From positions 6,513,820-6,577,819 of the forward strand of contig CM042998.1 of NCBI GenBank assembly GCA_023678885.1: a DNA stretch of 64,000 nucleotides, given 5' to 3'. A program made the position numbers and the translations under genes. The notes under the pieces were generated by a model that was not told the DNA's origin, did not search any database, and worked only from the letters and a program-made list of their open reading frames with translations. Shown one piece after another: positions 1 through 11,799 of the stretch (positions are counted from its first letter, which is position 1; every line of letters begins with the position of its first letter). This DNA is from Pogostemon cablin (lineage: Eukaryota; Streptophyta; Magnoliopsida; Lamiales; Lamiaceae).

Positions 1-1426
1 ACGGTGAGACTGCGCAAGCATGCTCGACCAAAGGAGATCCGTTCGACCAGAATCGTCTTGGTCGAATGGAAGAGTGAAACTCGATCAAAATGCCAAAAAC
101 TTATAGAGAGCTTGCTCGACCAGTTGCTCAACTTGGTGGCCTTGTTCGACCAAGAAGGTCAAGTCTAATAGAATGTCGCTGGGTTCTATTTTTGGTAGTT
201 TCGGGTTTCTTTTACCAAATTTGGCGTATGTCTCAAGTAAAAGCTCATCCAAGGTCCGTTAGAAGCACTTTACAAGTATAAAAGGGGGGTGTAGATCACA
301 TCACACATTATCATAGAGTCATATTGGAGAGGAGAGAGCAACAAATCCATCCTACACCCCACAAGGGGGGATCACCCCCCAACCATCATCCACATCCTTT
401 CCTCCATCCATCCATTACTTTGAAGATTCGTTTGTGGAATCAAGAGGAGAATCTAGAGGAGAATTCAAGACGGAGAAGGACGCGACGACGCCCACATCTA
501 GGGTTTATTTTGTTTCCTAATTTATCTTGTAATTTTCCCGATATCCGGGTAAGATCTATCCAACACCCATGATTGTTCTTCGTAACATCATGGGCTAGAG
601 CCTTTTTGGTTGAATTAGGGTTGTGAAGGTTTTTACCAATTAATTGAACTTTCGTGTGTAAACTTCGTACAACACTACTTGTGGATTTATTTTATATATG
701 ATTGTGTCTTTTTAATTCATACTCACGGTCGTTTTGTGCATCATTAACTGTTATGTAGAGTCTGAATACATATCTTGATTATTGATTGAGTGCGTTCACT
801 GCTGAACAGGATTCCATGTTATGATTCTAAGTGAGGGGACTCCGAAACTTCATTAGAACTATCATATATGAATACTTATTAATTGAATTGAATTCGGGTT
901 ATTAAATAGGATAAAGAGGATAATTTTATAGTATCTATAAAGGGAGATCATATCGAGTTCGAGTACCAATTAGCCAGGGAAATAATTGATACTGATAGTA
1001 CCTAGAAAGGGAGTGGAATTATATCTCTTGCTCCGAGGTTATTGACACGTGTTACACGCATGTTTACTTGTGTCTATAGAGTAGATATGCATGGTTTAGT
1101 GATGCGTCCAGAGTCGGACATCAACATACGAAAGGGAAATTAATGAGTGAAATTGGATTACCCTAGAGCTACCTATTCTCCTACTTGATCCACTTCCGTA
1201 TTCTTCTAAGTGACTTTATTTTAATTGTTATTTAATATTTTTATTAGTAGATTAATAATTCAAACCTCAAACTTAATTGTCATCTTTTCTTAATTAATTT
1301 AGTAAATAATTAAATTGATAATACGTCGTCCCTTGGGTTCGATATTCACTTGGTCGCTTGCTTAAGCTACAATTGATATCCTTAATACTTGGGGATTAAT
1401 TTTGCGTGCAAAGAAAACACGCATCA
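1..1426 (+). mobile_element. Partial LTR of an Athila-like, gag-only retroelement family
   Basis: This stretch matches, in opposite orientation, the 1.93-kb LTR at 18,774-20,699. Shared landmarks are the TCGACC/GGTCGA-rich start, a TATA box (TATAAAAGG near 279), the C-rich leader near 355-415 and the terminal CGCATCA at 1,420-1,426. Base 1 corresponds to about LTR position 510, so the first quarter lies off the window. Downstream of the terminal CA there is no primer-binding site; the flank is the gag of a different element, so this is a 3' or solo LTR inserted there. The small ORFs at 90-281 and 324-572 are LTR noise. Confidence 0.8.
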
Positions 1427-2819
1427 GTTTACAAAACTTCTTCTTACTAAGGCGGGTAGGGTCCGCTCGTATCTTCGGGGCCGGCCTTAGTAAGTTTTCA
1501 TTTTGAATCTCTCCAAAGACCTCTTCGGGGGCCAGATTAAGCACCTCATCAAGCTCTTTTATCTAGTCTTCGTTCGGGAAAGGTTTGAAGGATGAAGGGG
1601 TTTTGTAGGCTTTGTCATTCTTTTTCTTCTTTTTCTTCCCCTCTCTAGGTTCTTCTATACCTTTCCGTAGTTCGCCGAGGATCTCTTCACTATGGATTTG
1701 GGCCTAGGCCAGTGCCATGAATGCCGCGTACTAGGGGGCAGTTTCTGCTGGCATGTGGTGCACAGGGTGGATCCCGATCGGAGTGCCGCTGCCGCCATGA
1801 TGGTGTACGTCTCATCGGACATCTCCTCGGCATTAGCTCGTTGTTCGTTGAATCTCTGAACGAAACATTTTAAGGATTCTTTCACTCCTTGCCTCATGAA
1901 AGCCAGCTTCTGTTTGGGTTCCTTGCCGCAGCCGAGGTAGGCGAAGTGAGAAGAGAAAGACGCGGCTAGCTGGAGCCACGAGTCGATGGAGTTCGTTGGG
2001 AGCGCAGTGAACCAGGAGTGTCCCTTGTCCCCCAATGTCAGGGGGAACATTTTGCATTGGTCTTCTTCGGAGCTTCCCTAAGCTATCATCCACCCGACAT
2101 ATTTGTTCAGGTGAGTGGTAGGGTTTGAATCTCCGTTATACGGGGTATTTTGGGCAGCTTGATATTCGAATAGGACGGGGTACTGAGGATTCTATGCGAG
2201 AAAGATGTGCGGCTTGCGCCTAACTCGAGCTGGTCGAGGTTAGGCTCGGTCGGCCTTTAACGTAATTTCGAGAGCTGTTCTCAAAGGACATCGGTTTCTC
2301 GCTCCATGATCTACTTACATTTTGCCAATAAATCTTCACCTGCGCTTTCTGCCGTGTCTTCTTCTTTGGACTTAGGCGGAGAGGGCGCCAGATGATCCTT
2401 CGGGCTTATGCGGGTTTTGCTTGCGATTAATCGGCTTTGGCTAATCGCCCTTCGGCACTTTCATCTATCATCCACGATGTCCTGCGTTTCTCGGTGGGGA
2501 TCGCTCGGTGAATCCGGGTGGCTTTTCTTGGTCAGGCCAGGAGTCGGTGCCCGTTTTAGTTTTTTAAATTTAGGGATCTGTTGACCCTGCATCGGGCCGA
2601 GCATTTTTCTTTTAGGGTGTTAAGTAGGTCGAAGTACCGCTACCGATATTCACCTTCCTCGTCGACATATGGTCCCCTGTAGATGGGATTCTCTTTTCTG
2701 CGGTAGGCGGAGGGGGGTCTTTGGCCACCTCGAGGCCTATCGATCTACCGGGAGTTTTCCCGCTTAATTCATCCATCTTCTAAAGGGATAGTGGCCGATG
2801 CCCTACTTCTAGCGCCAAA
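1427..2819 (-). pseudogene. Decayed gag region of a Retand/Tat-like Ty3/Gypsy element
   Basis: On the minus strand, directly after a 5' LTR (2,820-3,243) and a primer-binding site starting TTTGGCGCTAGAAG, lies a broken retrotransposon gag. The best segment (2,050 down to 1,655) contains the gag-core motifs FPLTLGDKGHSWF and SIDSWLQL and the helix KCFVQRFNEQRAN, all typical of plant retrotransposon gag proteins. A stop interrupts the frame just upstream (near 2,080), and further stops follow. Gag would form the virus-like particle of the retrotransposon. The region ends abruptly at 1,427 where an Athila-like LTR begins. Protease and polymerase are not found. Family assignment to Retand/Tat is inferred from the antisense ORF of the partner half at 21.9-24.2 kb. 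Confidence 0.75.
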
Positions 2820-3243
2820 TGTCGATAGCGAGTCTTTGGAGATAACGTGATGATTATGTGGCTGTGATGTGTACTCAGCTAATCAAACATAAAGAACAAG
2901 GAAGAGAAGACCAGACTTCCTCTCAGCTCTTCTTCTCTAGGAGGGAATATATTTGCTCTTTATTGATATTTGTAGTTGTAAATAGCTTGTCCCTCATTGG
3001 GCTTTGGCTCCCTTATTTATAGGGAGATATTTGGGCTTCATTTAAGATGGTGGGCCCTATGGGCTTTAAATAAGGGGGGACGGTGCGAGGCCTCTCATTG
3101 GTGGATTTTTATTCCGCCGATGGTATTTCATCTTTCCAGTGGGTGGTTTTCAGACTGGCGGGTCCCTCCCATGGAATTGGGCTTTCGTTAGTTTGGGCAT
3201 TGACCTTCATCTTAATGGGCTGAGTTGATTCTGCTCATCCACG
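2820..3243 (-). repeat. 5' LTR of the Retand/Tat-like element
   Basis: This 424-bp block is the reverse complement of 24,299-24,723, with roughly 7 percent difference by eye. It ends TATCGACA at 2,820 and is followed (minus strand) by a primer-binding site. It starts at 3,243 with CGTGGATG; the partner copy has TGTGGATG, so the terminal T has mutated. A TATA box (CTATAAATAAG) lies inside. The 5-bp TSD taaat is at 3,244-3,248 and reappears as attta at 24,724-24,728. Confidence 0.85.
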
Positions 3244-3248
3244 TAAAT

Positions 3249-3387
3249 AAAAACCAATAAAAGATAATCATATATTCATGGTTCCAAAAAAAGGTAAGAA
3301 GCATAATAAAATCAGTAAACAAATCAAAGTTTTAATATTCATGGATCAATTTTCTTCAAATATTGAGCTGCAACTTCATCTCCATCA
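3249..3387 (-). repeat. First half of the 3' LTR of a Reina-like element (split)
   Basis: About 140 bp matching 7,428-7,573, the corresponding part of this element's 5' LTR. The LTR starts TGATGGAGATG at 3,387 and is preceded on the minus strand by a purine-rich tract (aaggagtggagaa). It stops at the Retand-like LTR. The missing half is found, inverted, at 24,724-24,882. Confidence 0.85.
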
Positions 3388-6300
3388 TTCTCCACTCCTT
3401 CAAAACGATCTGCCCTCAAATTGGAACCAACTTCATCTCCATCGGAGTTGTCAACATGAGAAGGAACCAAGTGTTTAACATTAAAGACATCAGATGTTCA
3501 AAGATGGCCAGGAAATCGAAGATGATATGCATTTGGATTAATCTTTTCCAAAATCTCAACTGGACCAATCTTGCGGGATATTAGCTTATTATATTCATGT
3601 GCTAGAAATCTTTCTTTGTGAGAACAACCCACACATAATCTCCCACTTCGAATTGGACATCCCTCCGCTTCACGTCTGCAATGGCATTTAAGTTCTCTAT
3701 ATAAATCTTGGTAGTAGAATGAATTTGCTGTAGATTTTTTATCATATCTACACACGTGCATCAGCCGAAGGGGATAAGGTCATATTGAGAAAGTCGACTG
3801 GCGCACACGGAACAACACCATACACCACAAAGAAGGGGTTGAATCCAGTGCTACAATTAACTGTCTGATTATGTGCAAACTCTGCACACTCAGCTTTATG
3901 TCCCATAATTTTAAATTTTCACAAACCAAACAACGTAACATATTATCCAAAGAGCGATTTACCACCTCAGTTTGTCCATCAATTTTAAGGTGGTAAGTGC
4001 TACTAAAATTTAATTCAGTATTAGCCATGCGCCATAAAGTTCTCCAAAAGTGGCCAAGAAAACGAAAATCACGATCCGACACAATAGATGATGGTAAACC
4101 ATGCAAACGAAATACCTTCCGAAAGAATAAATTAGCTACATGAACATCATCAGCAGTGCGTTTGCAAGGAAAAAATGAACCATTTTAGAGAATCGATCAA
4201 CAACAACGAAAATTGAATCATTACCTCGTTGAGTACGAGGAAGGCACAACACAAAGTTCATGCTGATAGCAGCTCATGGAGGAGACGAAATAGGCAATGG
4301 GCGATATAAGACGGCATTTGTCGATGTGCCCTTAGAAACTTGACACACCTGACAACGGGAAACAAAATGGGCCACATCTCTACGCGCAGTTGGCCAAAAG
4401 AAGCGACGCCCCACAAGTTTGATTGAGCGATCACTGCCTACATGGCCAATACCGTGAACCTCTGAAATAATATTTTACCTCAAATTGAAATTTGGGATAC
4501 ATAGACGAACACCTTGAAACAGAAAGCCATCCGCCAAGATATAATCTTCAAAGCTTCCATTTTTTAAAAAAGCAAGAATAGGACAAAAAAGGAGTCGTAT
4601 GCATAAAGATCCTTGAAACCATCGAATCCGACCACTTCAACACGCATGTCAGTGAGCAAGGAATGACACTGACTTAAAGCATCTGCGACTCGATTATTAA
4701 CACCAGAATGATGGCGTACGATAAAATTGAACTATTGCAGAAAAGATGACCATTTAGCGTGACGAGCAGATAAAGATTCATGTGTGGCCAAGTGTTTGAG
4801 GGCCTCATGATGAGTATAAAAGATAAACTCACGCTGAAACAAATAATGTCTCCTATGCCAGACATCATGAACTACTGCATAAAACTCAATATCATAAGTG
4901 TTGTATCTAAAACGAGGACCTGTCACCTTCTCACTGAAATACGCCACTGGATGACCCGACTGAGTCAAAACATCACTAATACCCACTTTTGAGGCATCAC
5001 AGTACAACTGAAAAGGTGTTGAAAAATCTGGCAAAATAAGAAGAAGAGCACTAGTCAATCGCCACTTGATCTCGTGAAATGCTTTATCTACTTGGGGTGA
5101 CCACACAAATGATTTACCATGCATAGAATCTGTGATGGGTGCCATAATGGTTCTGAAATGTTGAATTAAACGATGATAGAATAATGCCAACCCATGAAAA
5201 CTCCATACCTCAGTGACTGTAGTGGGAGTGGGCCAATCTCGAATTGTTGCAATCTTCGCTTCATCAACACTAATGCCAGATGCAGAAATCCGTTATCCCA
5301 GAAATAAAATCAAAAAATCCGTGCAAAATGTGCACTTTAAAGGAGATGCGTAAAATTTTTCAGCCTGTAGGATCTGAAGAACAGCCTGAATATGCTCTAA
5401 ATGTTCATATTCAGACCTACTATAAATCAGGATGTCGTCAAAATACACAACCACACAAGTGCCAATAAGCGGGCAAAGAGTTTGATTCATTACTCTCATG
5501 AATGTACTGGGGGCATTTGACAGTCCAAATGGCATAACCAGCCATTCAAACAATCCTTCGCGAATCTTGAAGGGAGTTTTTCATTCGTCGCCTAGACAAA
5601 TTTGTATATGATGATACCCACTACGCAATTTCAATTTATTGAAGATAATAACCCCCGATAGTTGTTCCAACAAATCATCTAGTTGAGGAATAGAAAAACA
5701 TGCACCGATAATACATTTTTATACCCGAAAAAATAAAGTTATAAGTATTTTTCCGGCCATCATGGACCAATTGCCGATTAAACTGCCAAGGCCTATCCAA
5801 CAAAACATGGCATTTATCTATATGAACTACATCATACCAACATATTTGTCACCCACAGATAATTTCACCAAAACACGCCTATCAACTTTTACAACATTTT
5901 CTTTCTGTATCCATGATAAACTACACAGTTGTGGATGCGACTCCGAATTATGTGCTAATTTATCAACCGTATATTTTTCAATCACGTTTTCACATGATCC
6001 AGAATCAATAATAAAAGTACATACCTTTCCATTAATTGTGCATGTTGAGTGAAATAGAGAATGACGATGGACATCGTCGGTGCTACTACGAGGAGTAAGG
6101 AAAGACTGACGTACCACCAACGAAGGGCCTATGTCTCCCGACACCAGAACCTCAAAAAATTGATTCTCTTCATAATCATCATATTCCGAATCTTCTAAAT
6201 AACATGCGTCATCTATGTCCTCAATAATTAAACCACGAGAACCTCTATTTTTGGGATAATTTGACATTCGATGACCCATTTCAACACAAGAAAAACATGC

Positions 6301-7270
6301 CTCACGTGGAGTGCCAGTAGGTACGGATTGTACCTGGGCACGAGGTGCAATTTCCGGAGGCAATCTACTACTAGACGGAGCAGATTAAGGTGGTTGAGAT
6401 GGGCGACTCTAGCTGGGCAAATTTGTGCTAGAGGAACGCTGCAAAAACTGTTTTTCCAATGCAACAGCATATAGATGTGCCTCCGAGAGGGATTTTGGGA
6501 AAAGCAAATTCAACATGTCTTGAAAGGGTAAACGAAGTTCTCCAATATAACTGGATATCAATTGATCAAGTGATTCATTCAAATCACTGCGTGATAAGAG
6601 TTGGTAAAATTCCTCCGTATATGAACCAACAGTGTGTGACCTTTGGTGCAAATTTTGGAGTTTCTGGTATAAGGTACGTGTATAATTATAAGAAAAAAAT
6701 TTTGACGTAAATGTTTTGTGAATTTTTCCCAAGCCACAATAGGTGCTTTACCCCCGCGAGAGGGTGATGCTTTCAAGTGTTGCCACCACAAAGCCGCTCG
6801 ACCCCTGAAACGGGTTGCGACAAGTGGAACATGCCGATCCAGAGGGATCTGTTTAAACTCTAAAATTTCTTCAACGAAGATTAACCAACCTAAAAATTCA
6901 TCTGGCTGGAAGCTTCCATTGAATTCAGGGAGATCCAACTTGAAACTATTCTCTCATTTACTGTTGTTATTCTCATGATGATTACCCCGGCCTGCTAAAG
7001 GGGCAAATGGGTTGTCCATCGTTTCTTCATCATCGGAAGAATACTCCAAGTGAACACCATGTGGTGGGTGCTGGTAGTGATGCGCCTAGGGGCCGCGGTG
7101 TTGTGGAACCGGTGGTGGTTCCTGGACAGCAGTAGTTGCACTTGAAGCAAGTATGTGATCGTACCTAATTGTTGTGTTAAATCATCTAATCTTGTTGCAA
7201 GGGCGGCATCACGGTTCGATTCACGTCTCGGTGGCATGACAGATTGTAAGGCTGACAATTGGATACCAAC
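3388..7270 (-). pseudogene. Broken gag-pol of a Reina-like Ty3/Gypsy retrotransposon
   Basis: Reading the minus strand, the order is gag, protease, reverse transcriptase, RNase H, integrase, which is the Ty3/Gypsy order. Gag starts near 7,258 (MPPRRESNRD) and has the core FRGRAALWWQHLK near 6,800. A zinc knuckle (CFSCVEMGHRMSN) with its third Cys replaced by Tyr lies near 6,290. Protease shows FIIDSGS near 6,000. Reverse transcriptase shows LVMPFGLSNAPSTF and YFDDILIYS near 5,430-5,540, with its upstream part eroded. RNase H covers 5,190-4,732, the HHCC zinc finger of integrase lies near 4,330-4,470, and VSDRDFRF and DGQTEVVNRS lie near 4,080-3,960. Frameshifts and stops break every domain, so it cannot be autonomous. 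Lineage is inferred from the short LTR of about 300 bp and the motif style. Confidence 0.85.
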
Positions 7271-7573
7271 TGATGCAGCGGTTCGTATAGATTGAAGAAG
7301 AACACAAGATATGAATAAGAGAAACCAATCTAATACTACGTATACTTACTGGATTACTCTCAAAAGACAACATTTTTGAATTATTTCTTCAATTCCGACT
7401 CTCCTCAAGAGGATTACATTATTATTTAAATAAAATCCAATAAAAAATAATCATGTCTTCTTGGTTCCAGAAAAGGAAAGAAGCATAATAAAAGCAGTAA
7501 ACTAATTAAAGTTTTAATATTAATGCATCAATTTTCTCTAAATATGTATTGAGCCGCAACTTCATCTCCATCA
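7271..7573 (-). repeat. 5' LTR of the Reina-like element
   Basis: A 303-bp LTR running from TGATGGAG (7,573) to GCATCA (7,271) on the minus strand, followed by a degenerate primer-binding site resembling the initiator tRNA-Met site (TTGGTATC). Its first part matches 3,249-3,387 and its second part matches 24,724-24,882. The 5-bp TSD at 7,574-7,578 reads ttata on the minus strand; ttata recurs at 24,883-24,887. Confidence 0.85.
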
Positions 7574-7578
7574 TATAA

Positions 7579-9441
7579 TTAGGTAATATGAATGAGTTCA
7601 TCCGGTTAAGACTTGGGACAAGAAATCACATCTCCAATAATTTTATCAAACTGGCTCCTATCTGTTGTACACAAAAAGATCCTTAGATTAGAGTTTCCTG
7701 TTTGATTTAATGATTGGGCTATATCTCGATGGATCTGGTTAGAGTTTCAATTATTTTTATGTTCCATACTGGGTTTTTATTGTTTTTTCATTTATTTTTT
7801 CAAATTTTCCTTCAGTTTTTAATATATTGCTGGTTGATTACAGTTGACCTTTACATTATTTCTTTTGGATTTTCATAAATTGATTAAATACTAAAAGAAA
7901 AACCTTTACATTGTATTATCCTCTAAAACTAAGTTCCACCACTTGTAGAATGCCAAACCAACCACTGCTGTATGGATTAGTAGTCTAACAAAATACATCA
8001 TGTACCTGCCAAAGAAAATGATAAATAAAAAGCAAAATCACGAACTTAAAATAAGAAAAATGTATATTTGTGAGTCTATAAATTTGCAGTTTCTCGTAAA
8101 GCCATTAATCTTTGTAATTATTTTCTCCATAGCTAAAGATGTATTTTTAAATTGGGTGCTGAAAATCAAATCAATTTAATTGATATTCTATGCAAGATTC
8201 ATGATCATTCATTTTTATTTTTTCAAGCTCAAATTTGAGTAAAATAAAATATAAAATTTGGAAATATACGGAGTAATACTTTAAAAAGTAATAGAGGCTC
8301 GAGTATAATACTTGTCATAAATTCAGAAAATTACACTAAGAAAAAACAATATTCTTAGACTTAACTGGAGTATAATTATTATTTAAATTTGTCATAAATG
8401 AATTCCACACAATACATATTCTTTTATTTATACTAATAATATGTACTAAAGACTGATCTAATAATTTATATTATTAGGAAATACTGGGATGCTTAGCAGA
8501 AAAATTTTAGTTCGATTATCATATTTTAATAATGAGTGATATTCGAATTAATAAAAAATAATAGTATTGTAATAAATTATTTTATGAATAATTTAATATA
8601 AATATAATGTGATAATATTTTAATAAAAAATATAAGAAAAGGTAAAATAATGGTTTAGGTGTTTCCTTCCATGTTTGGTGCGCATACTTGCATATTAATC
8701 AATCTATTAGACCACAGACTTTCACTGGTTCCAAATCAGACCTTTTTTTTTTCTTCTTTTCTTTTTAATTTTTTTATAAAATTATACTTAAAAAGATTAT
8801 TTTACCTTTAAAATTAGGCAAAAACTTGTGTGAGATTGCCTCATGTAAGGGTTTACGTGAGACGGTCAGAAAGCAAAAACTTTTATATTGAAAAATGACA
8901 CTTAATTAATGAAAAGTGATAATGTTATTTTATGAACAATTTATAGTATAAATGAAAAGTGATAACATATTATAACGAAAGTGATAGTATTTTATAGCAA
9001 AAATGATAACTATTTTAAAAAATGTAAAATGGTCTTACTTGAGACGGTCTCACGCAAGATCTACCCTTAAAAGTAACACTTAATTTTAAGTGTAAAATAT
9101 AAATTTTAAAGGTAAAATACGATAAAAATTATTAAAATAAAATACACCATAAATTATAAGAATTATAATTCAATTATACATTAAGATTTAATTAAATTAA
9201 ATTTAAATGTTAGTAATAAAATATTATATAAACCACCAAAGGTGAAATACATAATAAATTATATCCTAAAAATTAATAAAACAAAATAAAACCCTTGATT
9301 ATGGGTAAAATAGGACATCAAGAATTATGATAAGATACAACATGTGTTCAACACTAAAAAAGACTATACTTATTATCATTCAAAAACAAAATCATCAATG
9401 TGATCTCGTAGCATTACCACATCTTACATACTCTCTTCTTC

Positions 9442-9444
<3 letters not shown>
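7579..9444. other. AT-rich intergenic DNA with one MITE
   Basis: No gene is supported. A MITE-like segment lies at about 8,840-9,062, listed separately. The rest is AT-rich without recognisable coding motifs. Confidence 0.6.
8840..9062. mobile_element. MITE, GAGACGG-end family (copy 1)
   Basis: The ends are inverted: acttgtgtgagattgcc and acgtgagacgg at the left, against gagacggtctcacgcaag at the right. The interior has repeated aaaagtgata motifs. A second copy is at 10,197-10,416 and a partial one near 38,300-38,440. The TSD is not resolved. Confidence 0.55.

Positions 9445-9512
<68 letters not shown>
9445..9512. repeat. (TA)n microsatellite
   Basis: About 34 uninterrupted TA dinucleotides. 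The apparent poly-IY ORF across it is an artefact. Confidence 0.97.
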
Positions 9513-9513
<1 letters not shown>

Positions 9514-9554
9514 CTTTATAAATTTTAAATTTTTCACTCTTACTTCCCACATCA

Positions 9555-9875
9555 TTACTTTACACTATTAATTAAAAATATTACCATACACTTTAAAATT
9601 AACAAAATTGATAAAAAAAAAGTGAAACCGAGAACGTGAAGGGTTCTCTGATTAGCACTGCAATTATGATGATCATCAACGGTGAGAATGGTGCCCCAGC
9701 AACGAAGAGGGCGATGGAAGAAAGACCAATCAGGCAACGCGAAGCAGCAGATAACCCATATCCCAAACAAGTAGGTGGCCCCCGCTTTCGTCACGGATTG
9801 CGTGTACAGCCACGTCATCACTGTTAATCCAGCGAGCCAGATGAGAGACTTCCTCAAAACGTCGTCGTTCGCCAT
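9555..9875 (-). CDS. Small membrane protein resembling signal-peptidase-complex-like DTM1
   Basis: The start chosen is the second Met (9,875), because plant relatives begin close to M-x-x-DDVLRKS; an in-frame ATG lies ten codons upstream. The frame gives 106 residues. Residues 1-60 contain DDVLRKSLIWLA, a hydrophobic segment, KAGATYLFGIW and LPDWSFFHR, resembling as I recall the rice DTM1 protein (defective tapetum and meiocytes 1), an ER membrane protein related to a signal peptidase subunit. After about residue 70 the resemblance ends and the frame runs into a hydrophobic stretch to a stop at 9,555. Either an intron starts near there and the second exon lies further left, or the gene is truncated. 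No downstream exon was recognised. The family call is from memory and tentative. Confidence 0.5.
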   Translation of the reverse strand: MANDDVLRKSLIWLAGLTVMTWLYTQSVTKAGATYLFGIWVICCFALPDWSFFHRPLRCWGTILTVDDHHNCSANQRTLHVLGFTFFLSILLILKCMVIFLINSVK

Positions 9876-10196
9876 GGCTGGTTGGTGATCAAGAAGATGG
9901 ATCAAGGGGATGGCCTCACTATGGCTTTTAAACTTGATTTCACATTAATGTGCATGCATTCCTCCATACTCATTAATTGGTTGATAGCTATTCATATTGA
10001 TTATATGCACCATATCCACATTATGAAGGTATGGTGTAATAATTAATATCTTAATTTTTTAATTTTTTTTCATCTAATATTCTTAAATTAATTTTATTTA
10101 TATATGCAAAATATATATTAGGCGACATGCATTTATTATTGTGGGTGCTTACAAAGTATGCGTTAATTTAGCTACGTTTTAATTTTTTTTAAGAGT

Positions 10197-10416
10197 ATGT
10201 GGGAGTCCGTCACACGTAAGATTTACTTGACACGGATAAAAAGTAAAATAAAAAGTAATACTCAATCGATGAAAAGTGATAATGGAACAATTAACTATTT
10301 CATGTATAATATTTTATACCGAAAGTAATACTATTTTATAGAGAAAGTGATAAATATGTTATTATTTTTTATCCCTCTCACATAAGGACTTGCGTGTGAC
10401 AGTATCACACAAGTCT
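10197..10416. mobile_element. MITE, GAGACGG-end family (copy 2)
   Basis: Similar in organisation to 8,840-9,062: inverted ends (gtcacacgtaagattta against the reverse complement of acttgcgtgtgacag) and interior runs of gaaagtgata and ttttata. Divergent, with no clear TSD. Confidence 0.5.
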
Positions 10417-10469
10417 TTATTATTATTTTTTTTTAATTAGAAAATAATTTCTTTTGGACAATAATGGGA

Positions 10470-10723
10470 TATTCATCCGTCTCATCCTAATGGTTACATA
10501 TTTTCTTTTTGGGTGTCTCATCCTAATGGTTACATTTTATTTTTTAGCATATGGGACCACACAAATTAATTATTTCTCTCTCCATGGGCCCACACATCAC
10601 ACTAATACACCTACCCACTTTATATTAAAACATTATTTCTCTCACCTCAATACACATTAATATACTATTCATTAATCCACGTGAAAAAACAAACATAACC
10701 ATAAGAACGGGACGGAGGGAGTA
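10470..10723. mobile_element. Stowaway-like MITE
   Basis: The left end attcatccgtctcatcc and the right end gggacggagggagta form the imperfect inverted ends typical of this group, flanked by TA. The interior is non-coding. Confidence 0.6.
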
Positions 10724-10960
10724 CTGATATAATCCAAGTGAGTTGATATAGTGTAATGTGGCAAGGATATTATAGTATTTTCTAAAAGATATTCCCTCCA
10801 TCTCCTTCAAAGGGATTTTTTTCTTTATTTTAGGCGTCTCATTTAAATAGTCTATTTTCATTTTTTATACACATAAACTCACACACATCCACTAACACAA
10901 TTAAAATATGAGGTCACACATCCATTAATAGAAAGTAAGTATACCTTATAAGTATTAATG

Positions 10961-11236
10961 TACTCCCTCAATCCCATAAAACCTTTTGCAATTTCATCAT
11001 TTATTTGTCCCACAAAATATTTCATATCCCAAAAAAGGAAACATAACTTTATCTAACAACATCAAAAGTTACTTTAATTTCAAATTTGCCACTTATTTTT
11101 TAACACACATATCATTACTTTATACTTTTTTATTACCTAAAAATACTATAATACCCTCCAAAGTTAATAAAATTGTTCAAAAATGCAACTTTTCTTAAAC
11201 AACGTAGCATAGTAAACATGAAAAGTATTATAGGAT
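10961..11236. mobile_element. Stowaway-like MITE, right end decayed
   Basis: The left end is tactccctcaatccca. The interior matches 33,289-33,575 (caacatcaaaagttac, aaaaatactataataccctcc). The right terminal inverted repeat has eroded. Confidence 0.6.
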
Positions 11237-11361
11237 TTGTTTTTTTTTTAATTTGAAAAATTAAGAGTATTCATTCTCTTATTTTAATTAATTATAAGCA
11301 AATTCTAAATTAAAAGTAAAAAAGGTAATTATACAGTATATTAATATAATACTTTGGTGAG

Positions 11362-11655
11362 ATACTCTCTTGTGAAACGGGTTATTGTGAGACGGATTGT
11401 GAGACGGGTCGATCCGTTGTTAAAGTATATATTTATTATATAGATAAAGTATGTTAATTTGTAATTAAAATATTTTTGTAGTGAATTGTACTATAACACT
11501 TTAAAATCATAATTTAATTCATTATTTATTGTACTTTAAAAAAAATTTTACTATTAATAAGCATATTTTACCTCTATAATAAATATATTTTAACAACGGG
11601 TTGTCCTATCTCACAACCCATCTCACGTAATTATCATCTCACACGAAACTTTGTC
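11362..11655. mobile_element. MITE, second GAGACGG family (copy 1)
   Basis: Begins near actctcttgtgaaacggg and ends near catctcacacgaaactttgtc, an imperfect inverted repeat. The interior aaagtatatatttattatat and ataaatatattttaacaac regions are shared with 62,014-62,301. Confidence 0.6.
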
Positions 11656-11799
11656 TACCTTGATATGTAATTTTACAAGAATCACACTAGAAATTACAAT
11701 TTTAATTTTTTTTTAAAATTTATCCTCTGTTTGTTTCCAATTTAATAGGCCAAAATTCACTCTTGCTACATAGTATTTAAAATAACTTATTTGCTTATT

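Noticed and set aside
9327..9521. ORFs with long I-Y repeats here and at 14,115-14,405
   Set aside because: They are translations of TA microsatellites.
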